From positions 1 through 64,000 of the forward strand of contig JALSPK010000141.1 in NCBI GenBank assembly GCA_026986005.1: a stretch of 64,000 bases of DNA, given 5' to 3'. This DNA comes from Saprospiraceae bacterium (GTDB lineage: Bacteria > Bacteroidota > Bacteroidia > Chitinophagales > Saprospiraceae). Position 1 is the stretch's first letter; every line of letters starts with the position of its first letter. The notes beneath the pieces were generated by a model. That model did not search any database. It was not told the origin of the DNA and saw only the letters and a program-made list of their open reading frames with translations. A program made the position numbers and the translations under genes. Positions 44,772 through 53,583 of the stretch are shown one piece after another.

Positions 44772-46970
44772 ATGATTGCATTGACAAAACGATTTTTAGT
44801 GGCTTTTTTAACTTTGATATTGTTTGCTACAGGCATGAATGCTCAGCAAACACTTGATGGAGTAAAAAAAGCTAGAGGTCTTAACGACAACGATATTCTC
44901 GCAGCTGTTAAGACATTTATGCCCAGAGGAGGGCGTGACGAGTACTTTGGGTTTGCCGGAACCGGTAATTCAGGTACTATGATTGTGTATGGTATACCAT
45001 CCATGCGTATTTACAAATATGTTGGTGTATTTTCACCTGAGCCATGGCAAGGTTATGGTTTTGATGATGAAAGTATGTTGATGTTGAAAAAAGGTTCACT
45101 TGACGACAGAATTGCAAAATATGGAGATATGAGATTTCCTGCATTTGCTGAGAAAGGGGGCAAGTATGATGGAAAGTATCTGTTTTATTCAGATGGAGCT
45201 AACTCAAGAATTGCACTTTTGGGATTGGATGATTTTGAAACGAAGCAAGTTTTAGCTCATCCGTTATTCCACAACTGTTATGCCGGAGTTGCTGTAGATC
45301 AAAATACCGATTATGTGGTACAGTCAAGTCAATATCCTGCACCTTGGGATTTAAAATCCGTAGATGTTAAAGATTTTAAATCCGGAGTTACATTTTGGAA
45401 ATTTGAAGATGCTGATAATGGTAAAGAAGGGCATCACATCGGTCGTATGATTAAGGAGAAATCATTTACTGTTGAATTACCAGCATATTCTCTTGATTAT
45501 TTTGATACAGGAAGAGAAGGAAGTGATGGTTATGTATATGGTATAGCTAAAAAAGACGGAAAATCTTTTATATATGTTATCAATTACAAAGCATTAGCTG
45601 GAAAAGCAGACGGTAGTAAGAACAATATGGCAATTGTTTCAATTAAAGCTTCTGCCGGTAATGTTGCTTTTATACCTGTAAGCGGAGCATCAAAAGTAAA
45701 AGTTACACCTAATGGAAAGTATGCAATTGTTGTAGCTGATGAAACAGTTGTTTTAGACTTATCAAAAGTAAATGGTGCATTGAAGGGTGGTAACATCGAT
45801 TTGGCTTCTGTAAAGAAATCTTCCTTTAAAGTTGGAAGTGGAGTAAAAGACGTTGCTTTTGAAATGAGAGACAATATTGCTTATTTCTCGGCGTATAATG
45901 AAAAGAAAGTTTATAAATTTGACTATAGCTCAGGCAAAAAACTTGGTGAAGTAGCTTTGGATTTTAAACCAAGTGAATTGATGGTTCCTCAAGGATTATC
46001 ATCTGATCCACACTCAAATTATCTAATCGCAGTTGACAAGGAAGGTATCTATAAGACAAGACATAGTGTAGGTCCTGTAAGACCGTCATACCAACATTTG
46101 ATCGATATATCAGGAGATAAGATGACCGATCTTTACACAATGTCATTGCCACAAGCCAACGTTTATGGTAATGTAGGTATCAAAAGAACTACAATCAAGC
46201 CTATTATTAGATATCCTCTAGGAACAAATACCAGAACAGGTGAGATATCTACATTTAGAACAGTTGCAGGACAAGAAAAAATAGAGAGAGATCCTAAAAC
46301 TCACAGAGTTCACATATTTGGTACACTTATACGTTCACACATTACACCTGAGATAGTAGAGGTAAATGAAGGAGATATTGTTACATTCCACCTTACTAAT
46401 TTGGAGAGAGCGGAAGACGAAACTCATGGATTTACTGTTGATACATATGGAAAACACGGTAGTTTTGAACCAGGCAAAACAGCTTCACTTACTTTTGTAG
46501 CTGACCGTCCCGGCGTATTCCCTTACTACTGTACAGAATTCTGTTCAGCTCTCCACCTTGAGATGGAAGGAATTTTACTTATCGTCCCTAAAAATTACAA
46601 AGGACCAAAGACAGGTGCAAACATTAAACTTACTAAAGAAGAACTTGCAGAATACAAGAAAAACTACGATGATAAAATAAAAGTTATCAATGCTACAGGA
46701 GATATCATTAATGGTGTAGTAAAATGGTTGAAAGAAAATCATTATGAGAAGTATCCATATGTAACAGGTCTTGTTGAGGATGCATTGGATCAATTGGGAG
46801 CAGACAAAGGAGGTGCAGCTAAGAAGAAGTATGAGACTTATGCTAAAGAAGGAAAATGGAAAGATGCTTTCTTATGGGCTGAGCAATACTGGCAATATCA
46901 GGTAAAAACAGCAGACGTTGGATTGAGAGCTAAGAAACTATTGTCAGAAAAGATTGGTGTAAATCAATAA
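44772..46970 (+). CDS. NosZ paralogue 1: CuA-bearing subunit lacking all CuZ ligands
   Basis: A 732-residue exported protein with a Sec signal peptide (cleavage near MNAQ, residue 25; no Tat motif, as in clade II NosZ). It has a NosZ seven-bladed propeller (about 55-500) and a C-terminal cupredoxin (about 505-605). The CuA site is complete: His552, then CTEFCSALHLEM with Cys587, Cys591, His595 and Met598. All seven CuZ histidine positions are replaced on alignment to NosZ2: Arg121, Phe122, Tyr170, Ser307, Asp360, Glu402 and Tyr465. It shares the N-terminal RGLNDNDILAAVKT block and LIDISGDKM with NosZ2, so the pair arose by duplication. A 120-residue helical extension follows CuA. Probable role: electron-accepting subunit of a heterodimeric N2O reductase. 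It should not reduce N2O alone. Confidence 0.93.
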   Translation: MIALTKRFLVAFLTLILFATGMNAQQTLDGVKKARGLNDNDILAAVKTFMPRGGRDEYFGFAGTGNSGTMIVYGIPSMRIYKYVGVFSPEPWQGYGFDDESMLMLKKGSLDDRIAKYGDMRFPAFAEKGGKYDGKYLFYSDGANSRIALLGLDDFETKQVLAHPLFHNCYAGVAVDQNTDYVVQSSQYPAPWDLKSVDVKDFKSGVTFWKFEDADNGKEGHHIGRMIKEKSFTVELPAYSLDYFDTGREGSDGYVYGIAKKDGKSFIYVINYKALAGKADGSKNNMAIVSIKASAGNVAFIPVSGASKVKVTPNGKYAIVVADETVVLDLSKVNGALKGGNIDLASVKKSSFKVGSGVKDVAFEMRDNIAYFSAYNEKKVYKFDYSSGKKLGEVALDFKPSELMVPQGLSSDPHSNYLIAVDKEGIYKTRHSVGPVRPSYQHLIDISGDKMTDLYTMSLPQANVYGNVGIKRTTIKPIIRYPLGTNTRTGEISTFRTVAGQEKIERDPKTHRVHIFGTLIRSHITPEIVEVNEGDIVTFHLTNLERAEDETHGFTVDTYGKHGSFEPGKTASLTFVADRPGVFPYYCTEFCSALHLEMEGILLIVPKNYKGPKTGANIKLTKEELAEYKKNYDDKIKVINATGDIINGVVKWLKENHYEKYPYVTGLVEDALDQLGADKGGAAKKKYETYAKEGKWKDAFLWAEQYWQYQVKTADVGLRAKKLLSEKIGVNQ

Positions 46971-47002
46971 ATTTTATTTGATAAAATTATAAAAAAATAA
47001 TT

Positions 47003-49399
47003 ATGAAAAATTTTAATTTAAAAATAATGATCGTCCTTTTCGGTATGACTCTAATTTTTGCGAGTTGTGGTGACAAGGGAGGCAAAAAAGGAGCTACAGC
47101 CGGTTCGGGAGAATTTGGTGCTCCAAGAGGCAGTGAGTCTTTTGCAGACGTAGTTAAGCGTAGAGGTCTTAACGCAGATGATGTCTTAGCTGCTGCCAAA
47201 ACATACACACCGGATAATATTAGTGATGAATATATCGCCTTAAATTCTGGAGGACAAGCGGGAAGTTTACCCACATATATGGTTCCCTCAATGAGATTAG
47301 TGAGATATCCTGTTAATGCTGCGAGACAGCCATATAACGGATTTGGATATAGCAAAGAATCAATGGAAAGAATGAAGACAGGTTTTATTGATGGAGCTGA
47401 GATACTTTGGGGAGATACTCACCATCCCGGTTATTCTGAAACAGATGCTATATACAATGGTAAATGGGCTGCTATCAATGACAAAGCTAACCCAAGAATT
47501 TATATTTACAGTCTTAAAGATTGGGAATTGAAGCAAACCAATATCAATCCAATATTTAGAAATGACCACGGTGGTGCTTTCTTTACTCCAAATTCAGAGT
47601 ATATAATGGAGGCTTGTCAATATCCTTCTCCTTATGATCATAAATATCACCCACTTTCAGAAGTGAACTTCCAAAAATTTTGGAGAGGTGGTTTGACATA
47701 TTGGAAATTTGATAATGATAAAGGTCAGATAGATATGTCCAAGTCATTCAACTTTGAGTTACCTCCTTATACTCAAGATTTGAGTGACGCCGGAAAAGAA
47801 GCAAGTTATGGTTGGGGATTTACTAATTCATTCTGTTCTGAAATGTACTATGGTGGAATCGAAAGTGGAAGACCTCCATTTGAAGCAGGTTGCTCATCAA
47901 GAGACGTTGACTATCTTCACGTAACAAATTGGAAAAAAGCTGAAGAGTTATTTAAAGCTGGTAAGATTGGACGCAAAGTGATTAGAGGAATGCATGTAAT
48001 CACTATCGAAGAGGCTAAAAAATATGGTTTGTTGTATCTTGTGCCTGAACCAAAATCACCTCACGGTGTAGATGTAAATCCAACAGGAGAATACATCATA
48101 GTTGCGGGTAAACTTGACAGTCATGCTTGGGTATATTCATTTAAGAAAATAATGGCTGCTATCAAAAACAAGAAGTTTTCAGGAAAAGACAAATTTGGAA
48201 TTCCTGTAATCAAACTTGAAGATGCTCTACACACAAGTGTGGAAGTAGGACTTGGACCATTGCACAATCAATATGACAAGACTCCGGGAGTAGTTTATAC
48301 TTCTATATATGTAGATTCAAGAATTACAAAATGGAATTATATTGAGGGTAAAGTATTGGGATTTGTTCCCTCTCATTATAATGTAGGTCACTTGGTTGCA
48401 GCACATGGAGATTCAAGAGAACCACAGGGTAAATATTTGATTTCCTTGGATAAATTATCCATTGATAGATTTAATCCGGTAGGACCTCTTCATCCACAAA
48501 ATCACCAGTTAATTGATATTTCCGGTGATAAAATGAAAGTTATTTATGATATGCCTCTTCCATTAGGAGAGCCACACTATACTTCATTAATCAACTTTAA
48601 TTTCTTCAAAGATATTGAGGTATATCCTGTAGGAACTAATATTTATAAATATACAGGTGCAAGTACGGATTATAAATCTCCTTATGCTACAATGGCTGGT
48701 GGAGAAAAAGTAGAAACAAAAGGTAATACAGTTCATGTTTACGCTACGATAAATAACGGGAAAGTAACTCCGGCTAATATCGAAGTAACACAAGGACAAA
48801 ATGTAGAAATTCACATTACCAATTTAGGTCAGACTAAATTAGACCATTATGTTTATGAGGTTGCACATTATGACCAAATGTACAGATGGAGACCGGGTGA
48901 AACTGCAACCTTGGCTTTTAAAGCAGAAAAAGCAGGAGCATATCCACTTTTGTTGGATCAAATTCATAATGCTGACGGAAGAAGTTTGGTAGGATACCTA
49001 ACAGTAAAATACAATGCTAAAGCAGACAATGATAGACTTTTGGCTTATTCAAAAAGAATACAATGGGATAACTTGATGCAGGCATTTAAGCCTTCTGCAA
49101 TAGAATTGAAAAACTTAATGCCAGGTGAACTGGAATTCTTAAATTACGGATGTAATGCTTGTCATAAGTTTGGTGAAGACTTCAATGGACCTGACCTATT
49201 GATGGTAGATAAACGTAGAACTGCAAAATGGTTAGAAGAATGGATTTTGGATCCGGATTCGCACTTTAAAGATGCAGATGTTCAAGCATTGTATAAGAGA
49301 TTTAAGTTAAAGATGCCTGATCAAAATGTATCAAAAGAAGATGTGAAAAAGATAATTAACTATATCGCTGCTAAATCTAAAAAAGCGATGGAAGGTTAA
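47003..49399 (+). CDS. nosZ: NosZ paralogue 2: CuZ-bearing catalytic subunit with haem c domain, lacking CuA
   Basis: A 798-residue lipoprotein (lipobox IFASC, Cys22). The propeller (about 70-570) keeps every CuZ histidine: GDTHHP (140, 141), NDHGG (189), SPHG (354), GPLH (421), VGHL (463) and GEPH (525). The cupredoxin fold is present (about 575-670), but its copper site is gone: positions matching Cys587, Cys591, His595 and Met598 of NosZ1 are Leu651, His655, Gly659 and Leu662, and the upstream His is Tyr616 (a His sits one residue before). A class I cytochrome c domain is fused behind it: CNACH at 717-721 and likely axial Met771 in KLKMPD. It starts 32 bases after NosZ1 and shares its transcript. 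It should hold the N2O-reducing cluster and depend on NosZ1 for electrons. Confidence 0.94.
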   Translation: MKNFNLKIMIVLFGMTLIFASCGDKGGKKGATAGSGEFGAPRGSESFADVVKRRGLNADDVLAAAKTYTPDNISDEYIALNSGGQAGSLPTYMVPSMRLVRYPVNAARQPYNGFGYSKESMERMKTGFIDGAEILWGDTHHPGYSETDAIYNGKWAAINDKANPRIYIYSLKDWELKQTNINPIFRNDHGGAFFTPNSEYIMEACQYPSPYDHKYHPLSEVNFQKFWRGGLTYWKFDNDKGQIDMSKSFNFELPPYTQDLSDAGKEASYGWGFTNSFCSEMYYGGIESGRPPFEAGCSSRDVDYLHVTNWKKAEELFKAGKIGRKVIRGMHVITIEEAKKYGLLYLVPEPKSPHGVDVNPTGEYIIVAGKLDSHAWVYSFKKIMAAIKNKKFSGKDKFGIPVIKLEDALHTSVEVGLGPLHNQYDKTPGVVYTSIYVDSRITKWNYIEGKVLGFVPSHYNVGHLVAAHGDSREPQGKYLISLDKLSIDRFNPVGPLHPQNHQLIDISGDKMKVIYDMPLPLGEPHYTSLINFNFFKDIEVYPVGTNIYKYTGASTDYKSPYATMAGGEKVETKGNTVHVYATINNGKVTPANIEVTQGQNVEIHITNLGQTKLDHYVYEVAHYDQMYRWRPGETATLAFKAEKAGAYPLLLDQIHNADGRSLVGYLTVKYNAKADNDRLLAYSKRIQWDNLMQAFKPSAIELKNLMPGELEFLNYGCNACHKFGEDFNGPDLLMVDKRRTAKWLEEWILDPDSHFKDADVQALYKRFKLKMPDQNVSKEDVKKIINYIAAKSKKAMEG

Positions 49400-49430
49400 A
49401 AAAATTGATTTTCATAACAAATTAATTTTA

Positions 49431-49456
49431 GGGGCGGATTTATTCGCCCCTTTTTT
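49431..49456 (+). terminator. Terminator after nosZ2
   Basis: GGGGCGGA (49431-49438) pairs with TTCGCCCC (49443-49450), including one G-T pair, over a TTTA loop, followed by six Ts. It closes the nosZ1-nosZ2 unit. Confidence 0.92.
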
Positions 49457-49530
49457 ATCAGATTTTGTAAAAATATATTGATTTAAAAATATTATTGTTA
49501 AATAATTACCAAATAAATAAATAAGAATTA

Positions 49531-49538
49531 TAACTTTG
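49531..49538 (+). promoter_or_regulatory. -7 promoter box (TAACTTTG) for the cytochrome gene
   Basis: A full match to TAnnTTTG, 69 bases before the ATG at 49608. Identical in sequence to the box before nosB. Confidence 0.6.
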
Positions 49539-49607
49539 CACTCCTTACATAGGTACTTATGTTTAATCACATAATATAATTATTATTTAAAATTTAAAAC
49601 TAAACAG

Positions 49608-50060
49608 ATGAAAAAGATTTTATTATCCCTTACATTAATCGCATTTTTTGGCTTGGTAATGACAAGTTGCGGAGGTGACAAAAAAGCTAAAACAACAGAA
49701 ACAAAAACAACAGAAGTAAAGAAAGAAGAAGCTCCTAAAGCAGATGCAAAACCCGCTGCTATAGATGTATCAAAAATGACAGCAAATCTTGAAAATGGTA
49801 AGAAGATTTATAGTAAGGCGTGTATCGCTTGTCACTTTACAGGAGTAAGTGGCGCACCTGCTTTGAAAGCTGATAAATACAAAAAAGAAGATTGGCAAAA
49901 AAGAGCTGATAAAGGAATGGCAACTTTGCTTGAGCACAGTATCACAGGTTTTAACAATAACTTGATGCCACCTAAAGGTACTTGTATGGATTGTACAAAT
50001 CAAGATTTATTTGATGCTATTTCATATATGTACAATGAGGCTAAAGTAACATTTAAATAA
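49608..50060 (+). CDS. Monohaem cytochrome c lipoprotein (c5-like)
   Basis: A 150-residue lipoprotein (lipobox VMTSC, Cys21) with a Lys/Glu/Thr/Ala-rich tether (about 24-52) and a class I cytochrome domain. The haem motif is CIACH (Cys73, Cys76, His77) and the axial ligand is likely Met121 in LMPPKG. A further CMDC pair (127, 130) is typical of c5-type cytochromes. Anchored in the envelope by lipid on a flexible linker, it is well placed to carry electrons from the quinol side to the NosZ pair, comparable to NosC-type cytochromes of clade II clusters. It is its own transcription unit between two terminators. Confidence 0.9.
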   Translation: MKKILLSLTLIAFFGLVMTSCGGDKKAKTTETKTTEVKKEEAPKADAKPAAIDVSKMTANLENGKKIYSKACIACHFTGVSGAPALKADKYKKEDWQKRADKGMATLLEHSITGFNNNLMPPKGTCMDCTNQDLFDAISYMYNEAKVTFK

Positions 50061-50108
50061 TCTTTTTGCACAGACACTGTTTAATGTAGCATTATATTAA
50101 AACATATC

Positions 50109-50167
50109 AAAACCATTATTGGTTTTTATATTAAGGGGTATTTCTTTAGATAAGAAATACCTCTTTT
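50109..50167 (+). terminator. Two tandem hairpins after the cytochrome gene
   Basis: AAAACCA/TGGTTTT (50109-50115 and 50120-50126) comes first. Then GGGGTATTTCTT (50135-50146) pairs with AAGAAATACCTC (50152-50163, one G-T pair), followed by TTTTA. The second is the stronger. Confidence 0.85.
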
Positions 50168-50229
50168 ATATTGTTTAAAAAAAATCTAAAAAAGGAACCT
50201 GAAAACTACTTTATTTTGTTAAACATTAC

Positions 50230-50237
50230 TAACTTTG
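50230..50237 (+). promoter_or_regulatory. -7 promoter box (TAACTTTG) for the nosB-like gene
   Basis: A full match to TAnnTTTG, 69 bases before the ATG at 50307, the same spacing as in the preceding cytochrome gene. Confidence 0.6.
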
Positions 50238-50306
50238 CAAATCTTATTAAGATTCTGATTTTAATATAATTAATTATTATTCTCTATATCAATAAAAAAT
50301 TAAATT

Positions 50307-51038
50307 ATGAAAAAATATCAAATTTTTGCTGTGTTGGCTATGATACTTATTATTATTAGCTTTATCAGTCCCATTTGGTGGGTGGCTCTTCAGAGTCGTC
50401 AATATCCAAAGGCAATGTATCCAGAAGGAATTCGTATTATTTTCAAATACGACGGTGTATATAATGGCTGTGAGGGAGTAAGAGAAAGAGAAGAATTAGC
50501 AATGAATGTTGGTTCGGATTGTTTGTTGGAAATGAATAAAATCAATCACTTTATCGGCATGTATCCCATAGTACAAGGAAAAAATGATAAAGACGAAATA
50601 GGTAAACACGTTCCTTATCCGGTATATGCGGGAGAATCGATTCCGGCTAATGAGATACCGAGTGCAATTACCACTTTAGATACAATATTAAGAAACTCTG
50701 TTTATTTCTTTGGTTTATTTGTGGTATTGATGGGATTTTTCATGTTTACACCTAAAAGACTAAATGCTTGGGCAGCATATATTGCCGGTCTGATACCTGT
50801 TTATTTCTTAGCCTTGTACATTTATTATCTATATTGGTACGGTCATCATTTAGGACTTCATGGTGGAGGTGCATTTGAAGGCATCAAGGAGTTTATGCCT
50901 ACTGTATTTGGAGAAGGAAAAGTAGCACAGTTTACAACAGAATCTTACCCTGCTTATGGATTTGGTCTTGCTGTTCTAACATTGATTATAACGATATTAG
51001 CTGTTTTAATTAAGAAAAAAGAGTTAAAAACAGTTTAA
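50307..51038 (+). CDS. NosB-like membrane protein
   Basis: A 243-residue inner-membrane protein with an N-terminal helix (about 5-27), a ~100-residue exported loop with two Cys (YNGCEG, GSDCLLE) and three further helices (about 130-148, 152-175, 214-236). HH and HGGG residues lie in the last exported loop (YGHHLGLHGGGAF). Its position between nosZ/cytochrome and nosD and its topology match NosB of clade II nos clusters, a protein of unknown biochemical role required for or associated with N2O respiration. I call it by context and pattern rather than by strong motif. A terminator follows. Confidence 0.75.
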   Translation: MKKYQIFAVLAMILIIISFISPIWWVALQSRQYPKAMYPEGIRIIFKYDGVYNGCEGVREREELAMNVGSDCLLEMNKINHFIGMYPIVQGKNDKDEIGKHVPYPVYAGESIPANEIPSAITTLDTILRNSVYFFGLFVVLMGFFMFTPKRLNAWAAYIAGLIPVYFLALYIYYLYWYGHHLGLHGGGAFEGIKEFMPTVFGEGKVAQFTTESYPAYGFGLAVLTLIITILAVLIKKKELKTV

Positions 51039-51060
51039 TATTAAATAAATAAAATAAAAC

Positions 51061-51097
51061 GGGTTGTAATGGTTTTATCTGTTACAATCCTTTTTTT
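51061..51097 (+). terminator. Terminator after the nosB-like gene
   Basis: GGGTTGTAA (51061-51069) pairs with TTACAATCC (51082-51090) with one G-T pair, followed by seven Ts. Confidence 0.85.
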
Positions 51098-51235
51098 ATT
51101 TAGTCACTGAATACAGTACCATAAAACCGACTAAATTTCATGTATAATTAGGTATTTTAGACAAGCTCAGATTATAAATAAGTATAAAATAAGAATAGGA
51201 GTAAACAAATTTTTTTTTGTTGTTGTTATATTTAA

Positions 51236-51243
51236 TACCTTTG
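51236..51243 (+). promoter_or_regulatory. -7 promoter box (TACCTTTG) for nosD
   Basis: A full match to TAnnTTTG, 27 bases before the ATG at 51270. A T-rich stretch ending TTTG (51216-51219) is a possible but too close -33 element. TGTTGTTATATTT at 51221-51233 repeats the half-site seen before nosZ1. Confidence 0.55.
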
Positions 51244-51269
51244 AGTCCTTTATTAATATTTAGTTCAAT

Positions 51270-52577
51270 ATGAAAATAATAAAATTATTTATTTTACTTC
51301 TTTTGCCGTTTATTCTAAATGCACAAGCAGAAGATTCCGGTCTTTCATCCAAATTAAAGGAAGTTAGTAACAAGGATACTTTGGCTCTTCAACCATTGAT
51401 CGATAATGCATTACCTGGAGATACAATAAAATTAGAAGCGAGGGTATATAGAGGTGAAGTAATGATAAAAACCGGAAGTATTGTGATAGATGGACAGGGT
51501 CAAGCAATAATAGACGGAGGAGGTAAAGGCTCTGTTATTAGCATAAGGGCAAATGGAGTTTATATTCGCAATGTGATTATCCAAAATTCAGGAGGATTGC
51601 ATGACCATGTGGATTCCGGTGTTTCTATCGCTGATTCTTCACAATACATAACTATAGAAAATTGTAGAATTAGAGAATGTCTTTTTGGTATTGATGTGAT
51701 GCAGTCATTTAAAAATAAAGTTATTCACTGTGAGATTTCGTCTTTTATGAAAAGGGAGTCTGCATTGAAAGGTGACGCTATCAGACTTTGGTATTCTATG
51801 GATAATATAGTTCAGTATAATTATTGGCATCACGTTAGAGATATGGTAGTATGGTATTCCGCAGAAAATTTATTTCAAAATAATAAATCTGTAGGCAATA
51901 GATATTCAATTCATTTTATGTATTCTCACAATAATAGAATTCAAAACAATTATTTTACCGGAAATTCGGTGGGTGTCTTCCTGATGTATAGTCAAAAGAC
52001 CATAATGACAGGTAATACAATTGCAAACTGTAAAGGACCAAGTGGGATGTGTCTTGGGATGAAAGAAACTTCTTCCAACCAAATTCTTAATAATAAATTT
52101 ATTTATTCTGCTGAAGGTATTCACTTTGACGTTTCTCCATACGTTTTAGAACAAACAAATACAATTCAGGACAATGAAATAGCATTCTGTAATATTGGAA
52201 TGAAATTTCACAATAGACAAGAGGGTAATTTGATTAGATACAATTATTTTCACAACAACCTTTTACAAGTATTTTCTGAAGTTGGATCTGCCAATCTAAA
52301 TATTTGGGAGAACAATTATTGGGATGATTACGAAGGATTTGACAGAGATGGTGATAATATTGGTGACAATCCTTATGTTTTATTATCATACACAGAACAT
52401 TTGTGGAATTTTGATGAGAATTTACGTTTTTTCTACGGAGCTCCTATTTTATCGGTTTTAGATTTTCTTGAAAAATTAGCACCATTTTCTAAACCCAAAT
52501 TAGTTTTAAGAGATAAGAAGCCGATTTACAATTGGAAAGAAGAGTACAAAGAAAGAAAAGAGAAACAAGATGAATAA
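51270..52577 (+). CDS. nosD: NosD, periplasmic factor for CuZ maturation
   Basis: A 435-residue exported protein with a signal peptide (ends near LNAQAE, about residue 21) and a right-handed parallel beta-helix of CASH/NosD repeats (VIDGQGQAIIDGGG, GVYIRNVIIQNSGG, NRYSIHFMYSHNNRIQNN, NSVGVFLMYSQ). The closing block ENNYWDDYEGFDRDGDNIGDNPY is the NosD family signature. NosD works with the NosFY ABC transporter to supply sulfur to the CuZ cluster. Since NosZ2 retains CuZ, this machinery fits. It is separated from nosG by 176 bases. Confidence 0.93.
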   Translation: MKIIKLFILLLLPFILNAQAEDSGLSSKLKEVSNKDTLALQPLIDNALPGDTIKLEARVYRGEVMIKTGSIVIDGQGQAIIDGGGKGSVISIRANGVYIRNVIIQNSGGLHDHVDSGVSIADSSQYITIENCRIRECLFGIDVMQSFKNKVIHCEISSFMKRESALKGDAIRLWYSMDNIVQYNYWHHVRDMVVWYSAENLFQNNKSVGNRYSIHFMYSHNNRIQNNYFTGNSVGVFLMYSQKTIMTGNTIANCKGPSGMCLGMKETSSNQILNNKFIYSAEGIHFDVSPYVLEQTNTIQDNEIAFCNIGMKFHNRQEGNLIRYNYFHNNLLQVFSEVGSANLNIWENNYWDDYEGFDRDGDNIGDNPYVLLSYTEHLWNFDENLRFFYGAPILSVLDFLEKLAPFSKPKLVLRDKKPIYNWKEEYKERKEKQDE

Positions 52578-52703
52578 TAATATAGATTATTGCTAAACAC
52601 GGAGAGTAAAGCAAGTTTTAATAAAAATAGTATGTTAGCAAAGGTGATTTTATAAATTATTAAATTAAATTAAGAATTTTACAAAAGGTATTTGATAAAG
52701 TAT

Positions 52704-52711
52704 TATATTTG
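52704..52711 (+). promoter_or_regulatory. -7 promoter box (TATATTTG) for the nosG gene group
   Basis: A full match to TAnnTTTG, 42 bases before the ATG at 52754. Confidence 0.55.
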
Positions 52712-52753
52712 GCTTGAAACAGATGTTAATAAAATTAACTATAACAAAAGATT

Positions 52754-53578
52754 ATGTCAAAAAACAAAACTGATATCGATCGAAGGCAATTTTTTAAATC
52801 CGGTGCTATTGCACTTGGATCTATAGCGATAGTTGGAGTTGCTTCAAATTATTTAAAGGCAAATAAAAAAGGAGATATTCCGGATACAAATTATTTACGT
52901 CCACCGGGTGCAATAAACGAAGAAACATTTGTATCTGAATGCATAAAATGCGGACTTTGCGTTCAGATTTGTCCTATTCAGGCAATAAAACTTGCGGATA
53001 TAGATGCCGGTCTCGATTATGGAACACCCTATATTGATATAAGGGAACAAGCATGTGATTTTTCATGTGATTCTCTTCAATGTGTAGAAACATGTCCTAC
53101 TGCGGTTTTAGATTTTCAGCAGTTTAAGCGCGAAGGGGAAAAAGCTATTGAGAAATATGATCAAGAAATGGCAGGTAAGCAAATGGATAAAAATTATAAT
53201 CCGTTTAAAGTTCAAATAATAGCCATGAAGGAACATGTAAACATGGGAATGGCAAAACTCAATACTTCTACTTGTTTAGCATATCAAGACAAAGGTTTCA
53301 AGGGGTCTGTAAGAGATGATTCTTTTGAGGGAGTAAATCGTTCTCCATATACTAAAGACCGGAAAGCAACGCCGCTTGCAGATAAAAAATATGATCGTGA
53401 AGTATGCGATATATGTGTAAAAGAATGTCCGATTGGAGAGAAAGCAATCATTATGGAAGTGATGTCAGATGGTGCTAAAAGACCAAAAGTTTTGGATGCT
53501 TGTACCGGATGTGGAGTATGTGTAATGGTATGCCCAACCGAGCAACCAAGTATTATTGTTGAACCCATTAAAGCCTAA
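52754..53578 (+). CDS. nosG: NosG: Tat-exported ferredoxin-type quinol dehydrogenase subunit
   Basis: A 274-residue NapG-like protein. A twin-arginine signal is present (DRRQFFKSG, Arg10-Arg11, then a hydrophobic segment to about residue 35). Four cysteine clusters for 4Fe-4S centres follow: CIKCGLCVQICP, CDFSCDSLQCVETCP, CDICVKECP and CTGCGVCVMVCP. Exported in folded form with its clusters, it should work with the membrane protein NosH to take electrons from menaquinol toward the cytochromes and NosZ. It is 5 bases upstream of nosH, so the two are coupled. Confidence 0.9.
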   Translation: MSKNKTDIDRRQFFKSGAIALGSIAIVGVASNYLKANKKGDIPDTNYLRPPGAINEETFVSECIKCGLCVQICPIQAIKLADIDAGLDYGTPYIDIREQACDFSCDSLQCVETCPTAVLDFQQFKREGEKAIEKYDQEMAGKQMDKNYNPFKVQIIAMKEHVNMGMAKLNTSTCLAYQDKGFKGSVRDDSFEGVNRSPYTKDRKATPLADKKYDREVCDICVKECPIGEKAIIMEVMSDGAKRPKVLDACTGCGVCVMVCPTEQPSIIVEPIKA

Positions 53579-53583
53579 ATGAT

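Noticed and set aside
44772..46970. NosZ1 considered as a pseudogene because all CuZ ligands are gone
   Set aside because: The frame is intact over 732 codons, the signal peptide and every CuA ligand are preserved, and it shares a transcript with NosZ2. Random decay would not spare one metal site completely.
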